From: Jannaschia rubra
GTDB taxonomy: Bacteria > Pseudomonadota > Alphaproteobacteria > Rhodobacterales > Rhodobacteraceae
Assembly: GCF_001403735.1 (NCBI RefSeq)
Contig: NZ_CXPG01000021.1
Coordinates: 310,001-374,000 of the forward strand
DNA length: 64,000 nucleotides
Direction: 5' to 3'
Shown here: positions 1-8,626 of the stretch, in pieces
How the letters are laid out: each line of letters opens with the position of its first letter
How positions within the stretch are numbered: the first letter of the stretch is position 1
Program-made: the position numbers and the translations under genes
The notes under the pieces: generated by a model
What the model was told of the DNA's origin: nothing
The model's input: the letters and a program-made list of their open reading frames with translations, nothing else
Databases searched by the model: none

Positions 1-2
1 TC

Positions 3-809
3 GTGCGCGGGCGGGGGCCGGACCTCGTGCTGATCCACGGCGCCTCGGGCAATTTGCGCGACTTCACCTTCGACCTGATCGACCGCCTGTCGGATCGCTA
101 TCGCTGCATCGCCTTCGACCGGCCGGGGCTGGGATATACCGGCAACACCGATCCGGCCTATGCCCGTGCCTTCACCTCCCGCGCCGAGTCCCCGGCCGAA
201 CAGGCCGCATTGCTCGCGGCAGCCTACGCAGAATTGAGCGACGGGCCGCCGCTGGTGCTGGGACACAGCTTCGGGGGCACCGTCGCGCTGGCCTGGGGGC
301 TTGGCCATCCGGCGCGGGCGCTGGTCCTGCTGGCACCCGTGGCGCTGGAGTGGCAGGGCGGGCTGGGCGCCATTCCCACGCTGACCGGATCGGCGGCGGG
401 CGGCGGACTTGCCGTGCCGCTGTTGACGGCTGCCGTGCCTGACGGATTGCTGCGCCGGATCACCCAAGGCATCTTCGTCCCCGACCCGATGCCCGCCGGA
501 TACTTCGCCCACATCGGCGCGCAGTTGACCCTGCGCCGCGACAGCCTGCGAAGCAACGGGCGGCAGGTGAACGGGCTGAAACCCCATGTCACCGCGATGC
601 AGGCCCGCTATCGCGAATTGGCCCTGCCCATCGAATGGGTCCACGGCACCGCCGACACCATCGTTCCGCATCATGTCCACGCCCTGCCTTTCAAGGTGCG
701 GCATCCGGCGACGAACCTGACGCTGCTCGACGGCGTGGGCCACATGCCGCACCACGCCGACCCGGCTGCGGCCGTCGCCGCCATCGACCGCGCGAACGCG
801 GCGGCCTGA
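3..809 (+). CDS. alpha/beta hydrolase, 5' end probably cut by window
   Basis: The protein has an alpha/beta-hydrolase fold sequence. An HG oxyanion-hole motif (LVLIHGASG) lies near residue 12, the nucleophile elbow GHSFGG has its Ser near residue 89, an acidic residue sits in HGTADTIVP near 217, and the catalytic His is in GVGHMPHH near 249. The visible reading frame begins only about 10 residues before the first strand, and a GTG at base 3 is the only start, so the true start probably lies upstream of the window. Substrate unknown; an esterase, lipase or haloperoxidase-like role is equally possible. No partner genes are visible on its left, and a 96-bp gap separates it from ppk2. Confidence 0.8.
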   Translation: MRGRGPDLVLIHGASGNLRDFTFDLIDRLSDRYRCIAFDRPGLGYTGNTDPAYARAFTSRAESPAEQAALLAAAYAELSDGPPLVLGHSFGGTVALAWGLGHPARALVLLAPVALEWQGGLGAIPTLTGSAAGGGLAVPLLTAAVPDGLLRRITQGIFVPDPMPAGYFAHIGAQLTLRRDSLRSNGRQVNGLKPHVTAMQARYRELALPIEWVHGTADTIVPHHVHALPFKVRHPATNLTLLDGVGHMPHHADPAAAVAAIDRANAAA

Positions 810-905
810 CCGCGTTCTTGCTTTCCAGATACCCATGGAAGCGCGGGGGGCTGGCCCCTTGCCCGCCCGCCATCCTATATCCCATGGGGCCAGAGGAGTC
901 CGACC

Positions 906-1778
906 ATGCCCAAGCCCTTCGACGCCGCCATCACGAGGTTTTTCGAGCATGAGGCCCCGAAGGACATCCGCCGCGCCATCGAGGAGGGAGGCAAGAAGGA
1001 CATCCTGACCGACGCCTATCCCTACGATGCGCTGATGCCGAAGGGCGATTACGAGGAGGCGATGCAGGCCCTCCAGATCGAGCTGGCCAAGTGCCAGGCC
1101 TGGGTGCAGGCCTCCGGCGCCCGCGTCTGCGCGGTGTTCGAGGGGCGGGACGCCGCCGGCAAGGGCGGCACGATCAAGCGGCTGCGCGAGAACCTGAACC
1201 CCCGCGTGGCGCGGACCGTGGCGCTGGGCAAGCCGACCGAGACCGAGGCCGGGCAGTGGTACTTCCAGCGCTACGTCGAACACCTGCCCACGCGCGGCGA
1301 AATGGTGATCTTCGACCGGTCCTGGTACAACCGCGCGGTGGTGGAGCATGTCTTCGGCTTCTGCACCCCGGAGCAGCGCGAACGCTTCTTCGCGCAACTG
1401 CCGGAGTTCGAGAGGATGCTGGTCGACGACGGCATCGTCCTCGTCAAGCTCTGGCTCAACGTCGGGCGGGCGGAGCAGCTGCGCCGCTTCCTCAAGCGCG
1501 AGGACGACCCCCTGAAGCAATGGAAGCTGAGCCGGATCGACGTCCAGGGGCTTGCCAGGTGGGACGACTACACCGCAGCCATCGCCGAGACCTTCGCGCG
1601 CAGCCACACCGACGCGGCGCCCTGGACGGTGGTGCGGTCCGACGACAAGCGGCGCGCGCGGCTGGCCGCGATCCGCGCCGTGCTGCGGCAGGTGCCTTAC
1701 GCCGGGCGGGACATGAACGCGCTCGACATTGACGCAGCCATCGCCGGCGGCCCCGAGATCTGGCTGCCCGGTGTCTAA
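906..1778 (+). CDS. ppk2: polyphosphate kinase 2 (PPK2)
   Basis: 290 residues, the normal length for a one-domain PPK2, which transfers phosphate between polyphosphate and nucleoside di- or monophosphates in the cytoplasm. The Walker A motif [14 protein letters not shown] lies near residues 79-92, and the Walker B/lid motif [11 protein letters not shown] near 135-145. Both are diagnostic of the family. The ATG at 906 follows an AGAGGAG ribosome-binding site. Its 3' end overlaps the start of a TetR-type gene by 8 bp, suggesting co-transcription. Whether it prefers GDP, ADP or AMP cannot be read from the sequence. Confidence 0.93.
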   Translation: MPKPFDAAITRFFEHEAPKDIRRAIEEGGKKDILTDAYPYDALMPKGDYEEAMQALQIELAKCQAWVQASGARVCAVFEGRDAAGKGGTIKRLRENLNPRVARTVALGKPTETEAGQWYFQRYVEHLPTRGEMVIFDRSWYNRAVVEHVFGFCTPEQRERFFAQLPEFERMLVDDGIVLVKLWLNVGRAEQLRRFLKREDDPLKQWKLSRIDVQGLARWDDYTAAIAETFARSHTDAAPWTVVRSDDKRRARLAAIRAVLRQVPYAGRDMNALDIDAAIAGGPEIWLPGV

Positions 1779-2388
1779 GCGCGGATACCACCACGGCAAC
1801 CTGCGGCAGGCACTGGTCGATGCGGCGCTCGCGCTCATCACCGAGAAGGGGCCCGTCGGATTCACCCTGTCGGAGGCGGCAAAGCAGGCGGGCGTCACCC
1901 CCGCCGCCGTCTATCGGCACTTCGAGGGGCGCGAGGACCTGATCGTGGAATGTGCCCTGCAGGGCCATGCGATCTTCGGCGACCTGATGGAATACGCCTA
2001 CGAGACCGGCCAGCCCTCCGCCCTTGCCGCGTTCGAGGCGACGGGACGGGCCTATCTGGCCTTCGCGCGCAAGTATCCCGGTCACTACATGGCGATGTTC
2101 GAGTCCGGCCTGTCGCGCCATGCCACGCCCGACCTGTCGCGCGCCGTGGCCCGATCCCGCGGCATCCTGGAGCGCGCGGCGGAGGAGTTGTCGCAGCACA
2201 TCCCCGCCGACCGCCGCCCGCCCGCTACGATGTTCTCCGCCCACATCTGGGCCATGTCGCATGGGGTGGTCGAGTTGTTCGCGCGCGGCAACCCGGGCGG
2301 CAACGTGCCCTTCCCGCCCGAGGATCTGCTGGAGGCCGGCATCGGGATCTACCTGCGCGGTCTCGGGCTGGTCGCGCCGGACGGCTGA
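1771..2388 (+). CDS. TetR/AcrR-family regulator, WHG-type C-terminal domain
   Basis: The N-terminal helix-turn-helix of the TetR family is clear ([21 protein letters not shown], split here as residues about 31-51). The ligand domain looks like the WHG class. I take the GTG at 1771 ([12 protein letters not shown]...), which overlaps the ppk2 stop, rather than a TTG at 1729, because the conserved family start is [10 protein letters not shown]. It is probably a repressor. Possible targets are ppk2, with which it overlaps, or its own transcript; the sequence does not show an operator. About 205 residues, normal for the family. Confidence 0.85.
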   Translation: MSKRGYHHGNLRQALVDAALALITEKGPVGFTLSEAAKQAGVTPAAVYRHFEGREDLIVECALQGHAIFGDLMEYAYETGQPSALAAFEATGRAYLAFARKYPGHYMAMFESGLSRHATPDLSRAVARSRGILERAAEELSQHIPADRRPPATMFSAHIWAMSHGVVELFARGNPGGNVPFPPEDLLEAGIGIYLRGLGLVAPDG

Positions 2389-2423
2389 AGGCCGGGCGAC
2401 CGCGAACAGCTACTGTGCGTCAG

Positions 2424-2451
2424 AGAACCTATATCTTCCCATTTGCACGTA
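2424..2451 (+). promoter_or_regulatory. candidate ECF-type promoter before small secreted gene (weak)
   Basis: AGAACC (2424-2429) and CGTA (2448-2451) are separated by 18 bp, resembling an ECF sigma-factor -35/-10 pair. The paralogous gene at 31322 has TGATCC and CGTT 17 bp apart at almost the same distance from its ATG. The block after the -10 (CCATTT...TTGAAGTGAG) is also similar to the other copy. The match to any known consensus is loose, so this is inference from the comparison. Confidence 0.22.
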
Positions 2452-2564
2452 TCCGTGCGTTGAAGTGAGAGACGTCCGGGTCCAGATCGTTGGCACAGGC
2501 GAAGACGGAGCGCAGGCAACCCACGCTCCGCCGGCTCGCCCCGAACACGATGAAGGAACATCCC

Positions 2565-2888
2565 ATGAAGACCACCATTTCCGCAGCCCTGATCGCCCTT
2601 CTTGCCGCCCCCGCCGTCGCAGCCGGCGTCCCGGCCGGACCCGCCGGCGCCATCGCGCATTTCAATCAGGACGTCAGCAACCCGAACCATCAGGTCTCCC
2701 TCGCGGCGGCCGACCTCAGCCGCACCGTCGTCTCGACCCGTCGTGCGGGCACGCAGGAAGAGGCCTACGCCCACTTCAACAGCGACGCGCAGACGCTGAA
2801 CGACCTGCGCGGCCTTCAAGGTGCCACCGCCTACGGCTATGCCCCCTCGGTCGGCGCGGATACCTTCGCGGTCATCCGGGCCGAGTGA
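2565..2888 (+). CDS. small secreted protein of unknown function, 'HFN' paralog 1
   Basis: 107 residues starting at ATG 2565, with GAAGGA 8 bases upstream. A signal peptide is clear (MKTTISAALIALLAAPAVAA, cleavage after AVA-A). The mature part carries two copies of a short motif, AHFNQD near residue 31 and AHFNSD near 68, and ends in a conserved DTFAVIRAE. A second gene at 31322-31654 encodes a diverged copy with the same signal, both HFN motifs and a similar tail (DIFARIRAA). No known domain is recognised. A periplasmic or extracellular location is inferred from the signal peptide. The similarity extends into the leader, so the two probably arose by duplication. Confidence 0.72.
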   Translation: MKTTISAALIALLAAPAVAAGVPAGPAGAIAHFNQDVSNPNHQVSLAAADLSRTVVSTRRAGTQEEAYAHFNSDAQTLNDLRGLQGATAYGYAPSVGADTFAVIRAE

Positions 2889-2911
2889 CCCGTGACCTCC
2901 CCTGCCTCCGG

Positions 2912-2936
2912 CCCCGGCCTCGTGCCCGGGCCGGGG
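2912..2936. terminator. GC-rich hairpin between convergent genes
   Basis: CCCCGGCC (2912-2919) pairs perfectly with GGCCGGGG (2929-2936) around a 9-nt loop. It lies between the stops of the convergent genes at 2888 and 2938. There is no T-run on either side, so it is not a classical intrinsic terminator. It may still separate the two transcripts. Confidence 0.45.
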
Positions 2937-2937
2937 G

Positions 2938-3579
2938 CTATTCCTCCACCCGCCCGATCAGTTCCGCGACGCGCGGCCCCAGCGTCTCGACGATCAGGGC
3001 CACGCCCTCCCGGTTCGGGTGGATGCCGTCGTCCTGAAGATACCGCGCCCGCGCCGTCGCCAGGTCGGACCCGGCGACCAGCGGGCCCATGAAGTTCGAC
3101 ATGAGCAGGGTGTCGTAGTCCTGCGAAAGCTCCGCATACATGGCGTCGAAGTCGGCCTTGTAGGCGGGACCGTAGTTCGACGGCGCGTCCAGCCCGATCA
3201 GCAGGACCGGCAGGCCCCGCTCCCCCGCCACCCGCGACAGGATCGCGTCGAGGTTTCCGCGAGAGACTTCGGGCGGCAGACCGCGCAGCAGGTCATTGCC
3301 CCCCAGCGTCACGATCATCGCATCCGTGTCCTCCGTCAGCGCCCAGTCCAGCCGCGCCAGTCCGCCCGCCGTCGTGTCGCCTGACACCCCCGCGTTCACG
3401 ATCTCGGCATCGACGCCGTTGGCGTCCAGCCAGCCCTGCAACCGCGGCACCAGCCCTTCGCCCTCCGGCAGGCCGTAGCCCGCCGTCAGGCTGTCGCCCA
3501 GGGCAACCACCTGCACCGTGTCGGCCGATGCCGCACCCGCGAAGACGATCAGGGCCGTCGCCTTGCCCGCCCCCCGCAT
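2938..3579 (-). CDS. tesA: arylesterase / TesA-like SGNH hydrolase
   Basis: A periplasmic GDSL-type lysophospholipase/arylesterase of about 213 residues. Block I is VALGDSLTAGYG (catalytic Ser), block III is GGND, and block V is DGIHPNREG (catalytic Asp and His). A signal peptide ending ...FAGAASA precedes the mature enzyme. I prefer the ATG at 3579 (MRGAGKATALIVF). An in-frame ATG at 3621 would add 14 residues and make its start codon overlap that of the divergent ABC gene within one CCATGG. Divergence from a ybbA/ybbP-like pair is the same arrangement as tesA-ybbAP in enterobacteria. Confidence 0.88.
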   Translation of the reverse strand: MRGAGKATALIVFAGAASADTVQVVALGDSLTAGYGLPEGEGLVPRLQGWLDANGVDAEIVNAGVSGDTTAGGLARLDWALTEDTDAMIVTLGGNDLLRGLPPEVSRGNLDAILSRVAGERGLPVLLIGLDAPSNYGPAYKADFDAMYAELSQDYDTLLMSNFMGPLVAGSDLATARARYLQDDGIHPNREGVALIVETLGPRVAELIGRVEE

Positions 3580-3619
3580 GACCCCATATGCAAGGGCACC
3601 CAACCGCCGGAGGTACACC

Positions 3620-4315
3620 ATGGTCCTGTCGCTGCGCGATGTTTCGCTTTCGCTGGAAGGCAATGCGGGTACCGTCGACATCCTGCACGACATCACGCTG
3701 GACGTTGCGCGGGGCGATACGCTGGGGCTGGTGGGTCCGTCGGGCAGTGGCAAATCGTCTCTCCTCATGCTCATGGGCGGTCTTGAACGCGCCACCTCCG
3801 GCAGGGTCGAGGCATTGGGCCACGATCTGACCGCGATGGACGAGGACGCGCTGGCCCGCTTCCGCCGCTCTCATATGGGGGTGGTCTTCCAGTCCTTCCA
3901 CCTGATCCCGACGATGACCGCGCTGGAGAACGTGGCGACGCCGCTGGAGCTGGCCGGCGCGCGCGATGCCTTCGACCGCGCGGAGGCCGAACTCGACGCC
4001 GTGGGGCTGGGCCATCGCACCGGCCACTATCCGTCGCAGATGTCCGGCGGTGAACAGCAGCGCGTGGCTTTGGCCCGTGCCGCAGCGCCGCGCCCCGACA
4101 TCCTCCTGGCCGATGAGCCGACGGGGAACCTGGATCAGGCGACGGGCGAGGCGATCATGGACCTGCTGTTCGGACTGCGCGACCGGCACGGCGCCACGCT
4201 GGTGCTCGTGACCCATGCGACGGAGCTTGCGGCGCGCTGCGACCGGACGGTGCGGCTCGTCGACGGGCGGCTGGAGAGCGAGAGCCGCCGGGCCGCGGCG
4301 AGCGCGGCGGAATGA
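3620..4315 (+). CDS. ybbA: ABC transporter ATP-binding protein, YbbA/LolD type
   Basis: A single ABC domain of 231 residues with Walker A (GPSGSGKSS), signature (MSGGEQQRVALARA) and Walker B (ILLADEPTGNLD). These are typical of the MacB/LolD/YbbA subfamily that powers FtsX-fold permeases. ATG 3620 lies behind a GGAGG site (3609-3613). Its stop overlaps the permease start by 4 bp (ATGA), so the two are translationally coupled. The neighbouring tesA-like gene supports YbbA over LolD. The substrate of YbbAP is not established; lipid or peptide extrusion has been suggested for the family. Confidence 0.88.
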   Translation: MVLSLRDVSLSLEGNAGTVDILHDITLDVARGDTLGLVGPSGSGKSSLLMLMGGLERATSGRVEALGHDLTAMDEDALARFRRSHMGVVFQSFHLIPTMTALENVATPLELAGARDAFDRAEAELDAVGLGHRTGHYPSQMSGGEQQRVALARAAAPRPDILLADEPTGNLDQATGEAIMDLLFGLRDRHGATLVLVTHATELAARCDRTVRLVDGRLESESRRAAASAAE

Positions 4316-6828
4316 TCTGGCTGCGGCAGGCCGCCACCATCGCACGGCGGGAATTGCGCGGCGGGCTGTCGGGGTTCCGCATCTTCCTCGCCTGTCTGGC
4401 ATTGGGCGTCGCGGCCATCGCCGCCGTGGGGTCCGTCCGCGTGTCGATAACCGACGGCCTCGCGCGCGAGGGGCGGACGATCCTGGGCGGCGACGTCGAG
4501 GTGGAGTTCAGCTATCGCCGCGCGACCGATGCGGAGCGGGACTGGCTGGACGACCTCGGCACCGTCTCCGAAGCGGTCGATTTCCGCTCCATGGCCGCGA
4601 CCGGCCAGGGGCGGGACGCCGATCGCGCGCTGACGCAGATCAAGGCGGTGGACGACCTCTATCCGCTGGTGGGCGAGGTGGAACTGGACCCCGCAATCCC
4701 GCTGGACCGGGCGTTGGCGGACGGTGGCGCGGTCGTGCATCCGGTGCTGGCCGACCGGCTGGGCCTTGCGGTGGGCGATGCGCTCTGGATGGGGACCAAA
4801 CGCTTCACCCTGCGCGCGCTCCTGCTGCGGGAGCCTGACGCGGGCAGCGCGGGCTTCGGCCTCGGCCCCCGCACCATCGTGTCGCTCGACGCGCTGGAAG
4901 GATCCGGCCTGATCGCGGAGGGGAGCCTGTTCGACGGCGACTACCGCATCCTGCTGCCCGAGACGCCCGACGACGCGCTCGATACCCTGCGCGCACGGGC
5001 CGAGGAGCGGTTCGCCGACGACGGGATGCGTTGGCGCGACCGGCGCAATGCCTCGCCCAACATCGCGCGTTTCGTCGACCGGATCGGCAGCTTCCTCGTG
5101 CTCGTCGGGCTCGCCGGGCTGGCGGTGGGCGGGGTCGGCGTGTCGGCGGCGGTGCGCGCCTATCTCGACCGCAAGACGCCGGTGATCGCGGTCCTCAAGA
5201 CGCTGGGGGCCGAAGGGCGGGTGATCTTCGCCGCCTACATGATGCAGGTCGCCGCCATCGCCGCCGTGGGCATCGCCATCGGCCTGGTGATCGGCACGAT
5301 CATTCCCATCGCCATCGGCCCGCTGATCGAGGCGCGCCTGCCGGTTCCCGTGGCCCTTGGCGTGCATCCCGGTCCCCTGGCCGAAGCGGCGCTCTATGGC
5401 GCGCTGACGGCCCTCATCTTCACGCTCTGGCCGCTGGCGCGGACGGAGCAGGTGCGCGCCGCCGCGCTGTTCCGCGATGCGGCGGGCCCGTCCCGCGTCT
5501 GGCCGCGCCGGCGCCACATCGTCACGCTGGCGCTGGCGGTCGTGGTGCTGGTCGGCGCGTCGGCCTGGCTGTCGGGCATTCCGACGCTGGCGCTCTGGTC
5601 GGCCGGGGGCATCGTCGTGGCGCTGGCCGCGCTGGTGGTGGCGGCCTGGGGCGTGCGGCGGCTGGCCCGCTGGGGCGCGCGGCACGTCCGGGGGCGTCCC
5701 GCTTTGCGGCTGGCCTTGGGCGCGGTGGGCGGACCGGGGGGCGAGGCGACGGCCGTGGTCCTGTCGCTGGGGCTGGGGCTGACGGTGCTGGCCGCCGTGG
5801 GGCAGATCGATGCCAACATGCGCGCCGCCATCGACCGCGACCTGCCGGCCGTCGCGCCCAGCTATTTCTTCATCGACATCCAGCCCGACCAGTTGCCCGC
5901 GTTCCTCGACCGGGTGGAGACCGACCCGGCCGTCAGCCGCGTGGACACGGCGCCGATGCTGGGCGGGGTCATCAAGTCCATCGGCGGGCGTCCGGCCTCC
6001 GAGATCGACCATTGGGTCACGCGCGGCGACAGGCGCATCAGCTTCGCCGGCGCCCTGCCGCAGGGCACGCGCATCACGGCGGGCGAATGGTGGCCCGAGG
6101 GCTACGACGGGCCGCCGCAGATCAGCTTCGCGCAGGAGGAGGCGGAGGAGATCGGCATCGACCTGGGCGACGAGGTGGTCGTCAACGTCCTGGGCCGCGA
6201 CATCGCCGCGACGGTCACGTCCTTCCGCGAGGTCGATTTCTCCTCGGGCGGCATCGGCTTCGTGATGGTCTACGACGCCGCCGCCCTGTCGGGGGCGCCG
6301 CATACCTGGCTCTCGACCGTCTATGCCGAGGAGGAGGCCGAGGCCGCGATCCTGCGCGACGTGGCGGGGGATGCGCCCAACATCACCGCCATCCGCGTCC
6401 GCGACGCCATCGCGCTGGTGACCGAGGCGCTGTCGGCGCTGGCCGCCGCGACCTCCTGGGGCGCGGGAGCGACGCTTCTGACCGGGTTCGTGGTGCTGAT
6501 CGGCGCGGCCGCGGCGGGCGAGCGCAGCCGCGTGTTCGAGGCGGCGGTGCTCAAGACCCTCGGCGCCACGCGGCGCACGGTGCTGACCAGCTTCGCCATC
6601 CGCTCGGCCCTGCTCGGGGCGGCGGCGGGCGTGGTCGCCATCGCAGGCGGCGCGCTGGCGGGCTGGGGCATCATGCGGTTCGTGATGGAAGCGCCCTATG
6701 CCTTCGAATGGGTCTCGGCCACGGCCATCGTGCTGGGCGGCGCGGTGGCCACCCTGCTGGCCGGGCTGGCCTTCGCCTGGCGTCCGCTCGCCGTTCGGCC
6801 AGCGCGGGTCCTGCGCGCGCAGGACTGA
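4312..6828 (+). CDS. ybbP: FtsX-fold ABC permease, YbbP-like (838 aa)
   Basis: A large permease with two FtsX-type units. One N-terminal membrane helix (near residue 20-45) is followed by a periplasmic region, then a three- to four-helix cluster (about 260-370), a central pair of helices (about 400-450), a second periplasmic region, and a C-terminal helix cluster (about 700-835). The length and ten-helix layout match YbbP rather than the 400-residue LolC/MacB types. It follows its ATPase with an ATGA overlap and ends the operon; a 44-bp gap precedes the peptide transporter genes. Exact helix limits would need a predictor. Confidence 0.85.
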   Translation: MIWLRQAATIARRELRGGLSGFRIFLACLALGVAAIAAVGSVRVSITDGLAREGRTILGGDVEVEFSYRRATDAERDWLDDLGTVSEAVDFRSMAATGQGRDADRALTQIKAVDDLYPLVGEVELDPAIPLDRALADGGAVVHPVLADRLGLAVGDALWMGTKRFTLRALLLREPDAGSAGFGLGPRTIVSLDALEGSGLIAEGSLFDGDYRILLPETPDDALDTLRARAEERFADDGMRWRDRRNASPNIARFVDRIGSFLVLVGLAGLAVGGVGVSAAVRAYLDRKTPVIAVLKTLGAEGRVIFAAYMMQVAAIAAVGIAIGLVIGTIIPIAIGPLIEARLPVPVALGVHPGPLAEAALYGALTALIFTLWPLARTEQVRAAALFRDAAGPSRVWPRRRHIVTLALAVVVLVGASAWLSGIPTLALWSAGGIVVALAALVVAAWGVRRLARWGARHVRGRPALRLALGAVGGPGGEATAVVLSLGLGLTVLAAVGQIDANMRAAIDRDLPAVAPSYFFIDIQPDQLPAFLDRVETDPAVSRVDTAPMLGGVIKSIGGRPASEIDHWVTRGDRRISFAGALPQGTRITAGEWWPEGYDGPPQISFAQEEAEEIGIDLGDEVVVNVLGRDIAATVTSFREVDFSSGGIGFVMVYDAAALSGAPHTWLSTVYAEEEAEAAILRDVAGDAPNITAIRVRDAIALVTEALSALAAATSWGAGATLLTGFVVLIGAAAAGERSRVFEAAVLKTLGATRRTVLTSFAIRSALLGAAAGVVAIAGGALAGWGIMRFVMEAPYAFEWVSATAIVLGGAVATLLAGLAFAWRPLAVRPARVLRAQD

Positions 6829-6872
6829 TCCGGCCTTTCCAGCGCCGGCCCCTTTGGCTAGCGTCGCGCCCG

Positions 6873-7814
6873 ATGACACGCGCGATCCTGAAACGCCTGA
6901 TTTCCATGCTGCTGTCGCTTCTGGCAGCGAGCCTTGCGATATTCGTGATGCTCCAGGCGGTGCCGGGGCATCCGGCGGACTTCATGCTGGGTCTGAACGC
7001 CCAGCCCGACACCATCGCCGCCCTCAACGCCGAACTCGGGTTGGAGGGCACCCTGCGGGAGCGGTATCTCGACTGGGTCGGCGGAATGCTGCGCGGGGAT
7101 TTCGGAACCTCCTACACCTACCGGGTGCCGGTGGCCGGGCTGATCGCCGACCGCATCTGGGTCTCGGCGCCGCTGGCGGTCTATGCACTGGTGCTGACGC
7201 TGCTGGTGGCGATTCCGGCGGGCCTGCTTGCGGCATCGCGCCGGGGACGGGCCAGCGACTGGGGCGTGATGGGGGTGACGCAACTGGGCATCGCCGTGCC
7301 GAACTTCTGGTTCGCGATGCTTCTGGTGCTCCTGTTCGCGGTCAAGCTGCGGTGGGTGTCGGCGGGCGGCTTTCCGGGCTGGTCCGATCCCGCGCAGGCC
7401 ATCAAGGCACTGACCCTGCCCGCCATCGCGCTGGCGCTGCCGCAGGCGTCGATCCTGGCGCGGGTGCTGCGCGGGGCGCTGATCGACACGCTGGAGCAGG
7501 ACTACATGCGCACCGCCCGCGCCAAGGGCCTGAGCCGCCGCGCCACGGTCGTGCGCCACGGGCTGCGGAACGCGGCGATCCCGATGCTGACGATCCTCGG
7601 GCTGCAATTCAGCTTCCTTCTGGCGGGGGCCATCATCATCGAGAAGGTCTTCTTCCTGCCGGGCCTCGGGCAGCTCATCTTTCAGGGGATCACGCAGCGC
7701 GACCTGATCGTGGTGCAATCGGTGACGATGCTTCTGGTCTTCGCCGTCATCGCCGTCACCTTCGCGGTGGAGCTTGCCTATACGCTGGCCGACCCCCGGC
7801 TGCGCCGCGCATGA
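6873..7814 (+). CDS. dipeptide/oligopeptide-type ABC permease (DppB-like)
   Basis: 313 residues, first membrane subunit of a nickel/dipeptide-class importer. The N-terminal helix (MTRAILKRLISMLLSLLAAS) and the short soluble segment (RYLDWVGGMLRGDFGTSY) are hallmarks of DppB proteins. The EAA loop is visible as DYMRTARAKGLSRRATVVRHGLRNA near residue 207. Six helices are expected. ATG 6873 is chosen because the family starts here; the frame is open far upstream only because of GC bias. It overlaps the next permease by 4 bp. No substrate-binding gene accompanies it. Confidence 0.9.
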   Translation: MTRAILKRLISMLLSLLAASLAIFVMLQAVPGHPADFMLGLNAQPDTIAALNAELGLEGTLRERYLDWVGGMLRGDFGTSYTYRVPVAGLIADRIWVSAPLAVYALVLTLLVAIPAGLLAASRRGRASDWGVMGVTQLGIAVPNFWFAMLLVLLFAVKLRWVSAGGFPGWSDPAQAIKALTLPAIALALPQASILARVLRGALIDTLEQDYMRTARAKGLSRRATVVRHGLRNAAIPMLTILGLQFSFLLAGAIIIEKVFFLPGLGQLIFQGITQRDLIVVQSVTMLLVFAVIAVTFAVELAYTLADPRLRRA

Positions 7815-8626
7815 GCGTCGGGATGCGCCTCGGTGCCGTGCTGACCGCGGTCTTCGCGCTGGCCGCGCTGATCAGCGTCGTCTGGGTCCCGCACGATACC
7901 GCCGTCCTGACCATTGCCGACCGCACGCTGGGACCGTCCGTCGCGCACCCTTTCGGAACCGACCACTTCGGGCGCGACATGCTGTCGATGCTGATGGCGG
8001 GGGCGCGCACCTCCATCGCCGTCGCGCTGCTGGCCGTGGGCATCGGCATCGTGCTGGGCGTGCCGCTGGGTCTTGCTGCGGCGGCCAACCGGGGCGGCTG
8101 GCTTGACGAGGTCATCATGCGCGGCAACGACCTGATCTTCGCCTTCCCGTCGCTGGTCATCGCCATCCTGATCACCGCCGTCTTCGGCCCCTCGGCGGTC
8201 AACGCGATCCTCGCCATCGGCATCTTCAACATCCCCGTCTTCGCCCGCGTGGCGCGGGGAGGTGCGCTGCCGCTCTGGACGCTGGATTACATCATGGCGG
8301 CGCGGGTGGCGGGCAAGGGGCCGGCCCGCATCAGTGCCGAGCACATCCTGCCCAACATCGCCAACCTGCTCATCGTGCAGGCCACGATCCAGTTCAGCCT
8401 CGGCATCCTGGCCGAGGCGGCGCTGTCCTACGTGGGTCTCGGCGCGCAGCCGCCGACGCCGAGCTGGGGGCGGATGCTGGCGGATGCGCAGACGATGATC
8501 CACGTGGCGCCGCAACTGGCGATCCTGCCGGGGGTGGCCATCGTGCTGACGGTGCTGGGGCTGAACCTGCTGGGCGACGGGCTGCGCGATGCGCTCGACC
8601 CCCGGCTGCGGCGGGTGCGCGGATGA
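7811..8626 (+). CDS. dipeptide/oligopeptide-type ABC permease (DppC-like)
   Basis: 271 residues, the second membrane subunit of the same importer. The conserved [21 protein letters not shown] segment near residue 45 and the EAA loop [24 protein letters not shown] near residue 160 identify the DppC/OppC family. It starts with an ATG overlapping the DppB-like stop (ATGA) and ends overlapping the ATPase start the same way, so the cluster is an operon. It lacks the long cytoplasmic N-terminus found in some OppC proteins. Confidence 0.9.
   Translation: MSVGMRLGAVLTAVFALAALISVVWVPHDTAVLTIADRTLGPSVAHPFGTDHFGRDMLSMLMAGARTSIAVALLAVGIGIVLGVPLGLAAAANRGGWLDEVIMRGNDLIFAFPSLVIAILITAVFGPSAVNAILAIGIFNIPVFARVARGGALPLWTLDYIMAARVAGKGPARISAEHILPNIANLLIVQATIQFSLGILAEAALSYVGLGAQPPTPSWGRMLADAQTMIHVAPQLAILPGVAIVLTVLGLNLLGDGLRDALDPRLRRVRG

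Noticed and set aside
1729-1770. Longer start (TTG 1729) for the TetR-type regulator
   Set aside because: It would overlap ppk2 by 50 bp and add 14 residues not seen before the conserved [13 protein letters not shown] 1771 fits better.
4135-6879. 914-codon open frame on the minus strand opposite the YbbP-like permease
   Set aside because: Composition is Arg/Gly/His-rich with no domain; it is the antisense shadow of a clear FtsX-type permease in high-GC DNA.
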